Assembly: GCF_016888165.1 (NCBI RefSeq)
Contig: NZ_JACSWC010000410.1
Coordinates: 1-47,155, forward strand
Reading direction: 5' to 3'
Origin: Halomicronema sp. CCY15110
GTDB lineage: Bacteria; Cyanobacteriota; Cyanobacteriia; Phormidesmidales; Phormidesmidaceae
DNA length: 47,155 nt
The notes under the pieces were generated by a model. The model worked only from the letters and a program-made list of their open reading frames with translations, was not told where the DNA came from and did no database searches. Shown here in pieces: positions 42,849 to 47,155 of this stretch (its first letter is position 1; every line of letters starts with the position of its first letter). The translations under genes and the position numbers were made by a program.

Positions 42849-45800
42849 ATGGTGCAAAATCGTTCATTATTCGTAGTTTTGTTAGTGGCGGCAGGCTTCA
42901 TCACGCCGACCCTAACGGGAGCGCAGGCGGCAAAACTGGCGCAAGGGGTGGATAATCCTGATGCCATGGACAATTCCGATGCCGAGGCGGCCCCAACGCC
43001 AGCGGCCAGCGAGACGGCTGTCGGTGCTGACGCCAAGTTTCAAGTGCCTGCCGATGGCTTACCCGCTGACGCGAGCCTGACCATCGAGGGCACCGCCAGC
43101 ATGGCCACCATCACAAAATCGCTGGTGCAAGCCTTTGAAGCAAAATATCCCAACGCCACTGTCACCGTGGTCGAACAACCCGCCGAGGGGGCACTAAAAA
43201 ACCTGCAAGCGGGCGAGGTGGAACTCATTGCGATCGGTCGCCCGTTGACAGCCGAACAACAAGCCCAGGGGTTAGTGCCGGTTTCCGTCAGTCGGGAAAA
43301 AATTGCGATTATTGTCGGCGCGGACAATCCCTTTTCGGGAGAGTTAGAGGCTACAGACTTTGTCAACATTTTTTGGGGCACGGTCACCAATTGGCAGCAA
43401 TTAGGCGGGCCAGACCTGCCCATTCGCTTTATTGATCGACCCGAAACTAGCGATACTCGGGCGTCCCTGGGCGAATACGAGGTGTTTGGCGGTGACATGA
43501 CCGCTGGGGAAAAAGCGATCCAGGTCGAGAATGACAGCACCGCCGCAGTCGTCGCGGAATTGGGCGATAACGGCATCAGTTATGCGATCGCCAGCCAGGT
43601 GCTCGACCAGGAAAATGTCCGGGTATTACCGATGTACGGCACCACCCCCGACAGTGGGGACTATCCTTATTCGCAACCGCGCAACTATGTTTATCTGAGC
43701 AGCCAGTCCCTCTCGCCCTCGGCATCCGCCTTTTTGGCCCTGGCCACCGATGCCGAAGGCCAAGCGGCGGTCGCTGAGGCCAAAGCGGCAGAAGCGGCAG
43801 ATGTCGCCGTTGCAGACTTGCCCGACTACGTTTCAGCGATGCGCCCCGATGGTCAAGGCTTTGTGGTGGGCGATCGCGACGGCAACCTCATCCTGCGGCA
43901 AACCAACGGGACCGCTGTGGGCGAGCCCATCCCCGCCCATGCTGGCCCCGTGACGGCGCTGGCCTTTAGTGCCGATGGGCAACGGTTGATCAGCGGCGGA
44001 GCCGACGCCACCCTGCGCTGGTGGAATGCCGATGGCACCCCCATTGGCGACCCTAGCAATGCTGGCAATGAGGTCATCACGAGCCTCACGGCACAGCCTG
44101 ACGGTGGCGTGATTAGTGCGACCCAAACGGGCACCTGGCAGCGGTGGGATGCTACGGGCAATCCCGTGGGTGCACCCGTTACGGGTCACGCCGGAGCGGT
44201 GCGCGATACGGCCCTGAGTACGGACGGTAGCACCCTGATTACGGCCAGCGACGACGGCACCATTCGCCTGTGGAATGTGGCCGATGGCACCCAGCGGGGC
44301 GAACCGATTACCGGACATCAAGGCCCCGTGCGCTCGCTCGCCGTGTTGCCCGATGGCCGCTTCTTCTCCGGGGGAGCGGATGGCACCGTGCGGCAATGGG
44401 CGGCCGATGGCACCAACATTGGCGAGCCACTTACCGTCTCTGGCCCCGTCACCGCGATCGCGGTCAACGCGGAAGGCAACAGTATTGTCGTCGGTGATGA
44501 AACTGGGGCGCTGCAATATCTCTCTGGCGATGGCGTGCCCGTGGGCGAGCCGTTGACGGACGTAGGTGCTCCGGTCGAGGCCCTGGCCCTCACCCCGGAT
44601 GGTCAGCAACTTGTCGTGAGTGCGGGCGAGACGCCTCAGCTACGCGATAGTACCGGGGTGATTATCTCCGGCTCTGATCCCGACGGGGCTGATGGGGATG
44701 AGAGTGCGATCGCGGGGAATCTGCCCCCGTCGCTGCAAAATTTATGGGAACAACTGCAAGGCTTACCGCCCCAGGTGCTGTGGATTATTCCCCTAGCGCT
44801 CTTGGCGATTTTGCTGCTCGGGCTGCTGCGCAGCTTTCAGCAAGAGACCGACGACATTAGCGATGACGACGAGGAAACGCCCGAGTTGCTCCCCAGTGCC
44901 GACACTGCTGATGCGGTAGAAAGCTTGGCGGCGGACGATTTTTCAGCAGACGATTTTTCAGCAGACAACTTTGCGACGCCCGCTGCACCCAGACCCGCTG
45001 CAGCGGTTTCCCCGGCCCCAGCCGCTCCCCTGGCCGGATTTGCCTCCGACCTAACGGCAGAACCCATTGACGGCTCCCTCGCCCAAGCCAAACAAACGCT
45101 GCAAGAGGGCGTCAGTTTTGGCAAGGCGGGACGGTATCAACTGGCGCTTGACCGCTTCAATAAAGCGATCGAGCTAGCCGATATGGAACGTCTCAAGGCC
45201 GCTGCTGCCGGGACGACTTTAGTAGGAGCCAGCGCCGTCATTGCCCGGGGCTTAGCCCGACGCGGGGCCACCTTAGCCAACCTGGGTCGCGCGGATGACG
45301 CCCTCAAAAGCCTTAATCGCTCCTTAGAGATGGATCCCGACGATGCCGCCGCCTGGATTGGCAAGGGCAATGTCTTCATCCCGATGGGCCAACTGGACGA
45401 GTCACTGTTTTGCTTTGATAAAGCGATCGAGTTAAATCCCCACCTCGCCGCCGCTTGGCAAGGCAAAGGCCAAGCCCTTCAGCAAATGGGGCGCGATGCC
45501 GAAGCTCGCCAATGTTTCCAGCAAGCCGCATCCCTTGGCGGCCAGAACGACGATATCCCCCTCGACCTGGGCACCCCAGCGGTGAGTAACGCGGCCACAT
45601 CGGTCTTGGAGAGCATCCCAGCCCCCTCGATCAATGCGGCGAATGCCAAAGAGTCACCGAGTTTTACCGCTGGTATTAGCACCCCACCATCGCCGCCGCC
45701 CGCGCCACGTCCCACGCCTCAACCGGCTGAGGCAAATCTGCCCGCTGATATGCCCATCGGCCCCATCGGGCTCAGCGCCGCCGATTCGGTGCAGTCCCCT

Positions 45801-46400
45801 AGTTTTGATGATGAGTTACCGTCCGACTTATTAGCCGCGATCGACGATCTCCCCACGGCCGACCAACCCACGACCGAGACGGTCATCCAGGCCCCATCGG
45901 CCCCCTCATCACCGACGACCGCCGCCATCAGTCCGACCGAGCCCCTACCCGACACTCTGGAAACCGCCGTCCCCGCAGACATTTTGCAAGCCGTTGGCGA
46001 CTTACCCACCGAGGCCGAGGACGCCGACCCCAACGCGCCACTGACCAACCCAGTGAGCGTGCCCCCCGAGGTCGAAGCCATCCTGTCCGGGCAGTCAGAT
46101 ATCCCCGATCGCGAGGAAGTCGCCAGCAGTCCCGCTGCTGCCCGGCCCTCAGCCGCCGCCGCAGACGAGGATGAGGACGAGACGCTAGTCATGCCTCGGC
46201 CTGCCGTCACTGCCTCAGCACCGGACTCTGGTGTTGAGACAGCGTTGGATGGGTTACCGCCGGAAGTCTTAGCCGCCCTGGAAGGCATTCCGGCGGACTC
46301 TCCCGATAGCTTTGGCCTCTCGACGGCAGCCTCCGCTGAGCCCCCTGCCTCCCCCTCTGGAACCGAACCCTCTGAGGAAGATGAAAATACGGCTCCTTAA
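42849..46400 (+). CDS. Phosphate-binding-like plus WD40 plus TM plus TPR protein with repeated tail motif
   Basis: This 1183-residue multi-domain protein has a signal peptide (FVVLLVAAGFITPTLTGAQA) and a PstS-like periplasmic-binding domain (~75-310: LTIEGTASMATITKSLVQAF, IFWGTVTNWQQLGG, SYAIASQ). Six or seven WD40-like blades follow (~325-605: SADGQRLISGGADATLRWWN, GSTLITASDDGTIRLWN). There is a single membrane helix (~643-661) and an acidic linker. The ~150-residue TPR region (~745-895) includes YQLALDRFNKAIEL, DDALKSLNRSLEMDP and ESLFCFDKAIELNPH. A ~290-residue disordered Pro/Ala/Asp tail carries four copies of a short motif. The ATG at 42849 has GAGGAG 7 nt upstream. The N terminus faces outside the cytoplasm. 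Function unknown; it is not a transporter component in the usual sense. Confidence 0.88.
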   Translation: MVQNRSLFVVLLVAAGFITPTLTGAQAAKLAQGVDNPDAMDNSDAEAAPTPAASETAVGADAKFQVPADGLPADASLTIEGTASMATITKSLVQAFEAKYPNATVTVVEQPAEGALKNLQAGEVELIAIGRPLTAEQQAQGLVPVSVSREKIAIIVGADNPFSGELEATDFVNIFWGTVTNWQQLGGPDLPIRFIDRPETSDTRASLGEYEVFGGDMTAGEKAIQVENDSTAAVVAELGDNGISYAIASQVLDQENVRVLPMYGTTPDSGDYPYSQPRNYVYLSSQSLSPSASAFLALATDAEGQAAVAEAKAAEAADVAVADLPDYVSAMRPDGQGFVVGDRDGNLILRQTNGTAVGEPIPAHAGPVTALAFSADGQRLISGGADATLRWWNADGTPIGDPSNAGNEVITSLTAQPDGGVISATQTGTWQRWDATGNPVGAPVTGHAGAVRDTALSTDGSTLITASDDGTIRLWNVADGTQRGEPITGHQGPVRSLAVLPDGRFFSGGADGTVRQWAADGTNIGEPLTVSGPVTAIAVNAEGNSIVVGDETGALQYLSGDGVPVGEPLTDVGAPVEALALTPDGQQLVVSAGETPQLRDSTGVIISGSDPDGADGDESAIAGNLPPSLQNLWEQLQGLPPQVLWIIPLALLAILLLGLLRSFQQETDDISDDDEETPELLPSADTADAVESLAADDFSADDFSADNFATPAAPRPAAAVSPAPAAPLAGFASDLTAEPIDGSLAQAKQTLQEGVSFGKAGRYQLALDRFNKAIELADMERLKAAAAGTTLVGASAVIARGLARRGATLANLGRADDALKSLNRSLEMDPDDAAAWIGKGNVFIPMGQLDESLFCFDKAIELNPHLAAAWQGKGQALQQMGRDAEARQCFQQAASLGGQNDDIPLDLGTPAVSNAATSVLESIPAPSINAANAKESPSFTAGISTPPSPPPAPRPTPQPAEANLPADMPIGPIGLSAADSVQSPSFDDELPSDLLAAIDDLPTADQPTTETVIQAPSAPSSPTTAAISPTEPLPDTLETAVPADILQAVGDLPTEAEDADPNAPLTNPVSVPPEVEAILSGQSDIPDREEVASSPAAARPSAAAADEDEDETLVMPRPAVTASAPDSGVETALDGLPPEVLAALEGIPADSPDSFGLSTAASAEPPASPSGTEPSEEDENTAP

Positions 46401-46720
46401 GCCGGCTCCATTCAAGCCAGCTCACTTCTTATGCTGACATGACAATCGTTGCAGCTCAGAGTATTGAGCGTGCAACGGTTGCAGCCCCTCACCCGATGCA
46501 TCCAGTCACTGTAATGCGGTGGGGGCGCAATCAAACCGGGGCTGACGGCGATCTCGGCCTCAGCGGCCACAGTGATTGCTGGCGGTAATGATAATTGGGA
46601 GCGGTTACCGTGCGGTCTGCGCATTATCGGCTACTCCCGAAAACCATGCTGAGAATTGCTGATGTTTTGACTCCCCAATTGCACCGATCTTCATAACTGT
46701 GATATTTTATGAGTCTGCTA
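46401..46720. other. Intergenic region between the large sensor-like gene and tRNA-Val
   Basis: About 320 nt. It includes a minus-strand frame at 46412-46624, listed separately with low confidence, and the leader of tRNA-Val. No clear terminator follows the stop at 46400. Confidence 0.4.
46412..46624 (-). CDS. Possible small Cys-rich protein (70 codons)
   Basis: This minus-strand frame begins at ATG 46624 with GGGAG about 12 nt upstream. The C-terminal half contains two close Cys pairs, GCNRCTLNTLSCNDCH, which look like a small zinc-binding or redox site (CNDCH also fits the haem c pattern CxxCH). The first half (SQLSLPPAITVAAEAEIAVS) is less convincing. No signal peptide is evident. I do not recognise the family. 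The Cys pattern is the only reason for listing it. Confidence 0.3.
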   Translation of the reverse strand: MRRPHGNRSQLSLPPAITVAAEAEIAVSPGLIAPPPHYSDWMHRVRGCNRCTLNTLSCNDCHVSIRSELA

Positions 46721-46794
46721 GGACGTATAGCTCAGTTGGTTAGAGCACCACGTTGACATCGTGGGGGTCACTGGTTCGAGTCCAGTTACGTCCA
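46721..46794 (+). tRNA. trnV-GAC: tRNA-Val (anticodon GAC)
   Basis: A complete cloverleaf: acceptor GGACGTA pairs with TACGTCC (46787-46793) with discriminator A. The D arm is AGCTCAGTTGGTTAGAGC. The anticodon stem CCACG/CGTGG encloses loop TTGACAT with anticodon GAC. The T arm contains TGGTTCGAGTCCA. CCA is not encoded, which is normal in cyanobacteria. The T loop and A boxes are canonical. Downstream sequence carries short direct repeats and a truncated gene, as seen at some tRNA integration sites. Confidence 0.97.
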
Positions 46795-46890
46795 TTAAGG
46801 ATTACATCCCTTCTGCCAAGGCTTCAAGGGCAATTCTGAATAGTCTGCTTATACTTGGTAGAACTCTCTGAAGCTTCTTGAGACAGTTTT

Positions 46891-46910
46891 TTGTGTGCAG
46901 ATTGTGTGCA
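46891..46910. repeat. 9-bp direct repeat downstream of the tRNA
   Basis: TTGTGTGCA occurs at 46891-46899 and 46902-46910, 11 bp apart, about 100 nt after tRNA-Val. Closely spaced direct repeats of this kind can be recombinase arm or core sites, but no integrase gene is present to support that. Confidence 0.35.
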
Positions 46911-46950
46911 AACAGAAAACAGCCCTGAATTTGCACGAATAAATCAATTG

Positions 46951-47121
46951 ATGTCAGACGCAACACCGGCCTATCGCGGATACCGTCTCCAAACTCTGTA
47001 TGCCCTCTCTCGGATCCTTGGATCCACTGAAGGATCAGATCTGGTTTTCCAACCAGAGGGCTTAGAGGATCTGGATATTCTAGTACCGCATAGCGGAAAT
47101 GCATATACCCTTAAGGAGTGA
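46951..47121 (+). pseudogene. Truncated N-terminal fragment of a large nuclease/NTPase-like protein
   Basis: This is a 56-codon frame from an ATG with an in-frame stop. It reads YRGYRLQTLYALSRILGS then DLVFQPEGLEDLDILVP, close to the N-terminal pattern I remember from large multi-domain defence-type proteins with a Cap4/DUF4297-like dsDNA nuclease head (a GYxxQxxYAL helix followed by a VxxEGxEDLDI strand). In those proteins a VQVK-type strand follows. Here the frame stops at 47121 before that motif. The remaining window is too short to find a continuation in another frame. It is a degraded or broken gene beside a tRNA, or a very small genuine protein. Confidence 0.35.
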
Positions 47122-47155
47122 GTTTTAGAGGCTGACGTCGAATGCCTGGTCCCGC

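Noticed and set aside
46802-47104. 100-codon minus-strand frame after tRNA-Val
   Set aside because: It is antisense to the more plausible nuclease-like fragment and shows no recognisable features.

Overview
The window is a stretch of cyanobacterial chromosome. It carries photosystem II D1 (psbA, cut by the left edge), photosystem I psaF, psaJ and psaL, the NDH-1 subunit gene ndhM, a plastoquinone-pathway prenyltransferase and cofH. The palindrome GCGATCGC (HIP1) is scattered through it. High GC content, many PAS/GAF kinases and a PEP-CTERM protein fit a Leptolyngbya-like filamentous lineage, but the sequence does not fix the genus. Nearly all DNA is single-copy chromosomal genes in short operons. 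No intact transposase, integrase, prophage or CRISPR array is visible.

Layout. 1-5.7 kb: psbA, an ABC ATPase, DUF4864 and cupin proteins, a pentapeptide-repeat lipoprotein, an HTH regulator, a small MITE-like element and tsaD. 5.9-11.5 kb: psaF-psaJ-psaL, a nucleotide pyrophosphatase-like enzyme, a 65-residue protein behind a palindrome, clpP and a PEP-CTERM protein. 11.7-18.2 kb: guaA-cbiD (minus), moaA (plus), then mnmE and a second ABC ATPase (minus). 18.4-29.4 kb: an ethylene-receptor-like histidine kinase with a GGDEF-EAL response regulator, a small membrane protein, map, a RusA-like resolvase, thioredoxin, an MscS channel and a PAS-GAF-GAF histidine kinase. 30.3-35.0 kb: an NAD synthesis cluster, nadE and pncB-nadD-nrtR, with a perfect palindrome in front of pncB. 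35.3-46.4 kb: ubiA, a CHAT-FHA protease-like protein next to a membrane PP2C phosphatase, ndhM, cofH, a secreted protein and a 1183-residue PBP-WD40-TM-TPR protein. The right end has tRNA-Val(GAC), a short-repeat region and a truncated N-terminal fragment resembling large defence-type nuclease/NTPase proteins.

How genes work together. The NAD cluster contains the salvage enzyme (PncB), adenylyltransferase (NadD), amidating synthetase (NadE) and the likely repressor (NrtR, with a degenerate Nudix box). The palindrome is its candidate operator. The kinase at 18.4 kb keeps all six ETR1 ethylene-site residues I checked and sits 3 nt from a REC-PAS-GGDEF-EAL protein, suggesting a one-operon route from ethylene (or another small hydrophobic signal) to cyclic-di-GMP. 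The PP2C and CHAT-FHA genes look like a phosphorylation-linked caspase-like pair. The PBP-WD40-TM-TPR protein, with a short motif repeated four times in its cytoplasmic tail, is the most unusual single protein here.

All calls come from reading the sequence and remembered family motifs. No database search was run.
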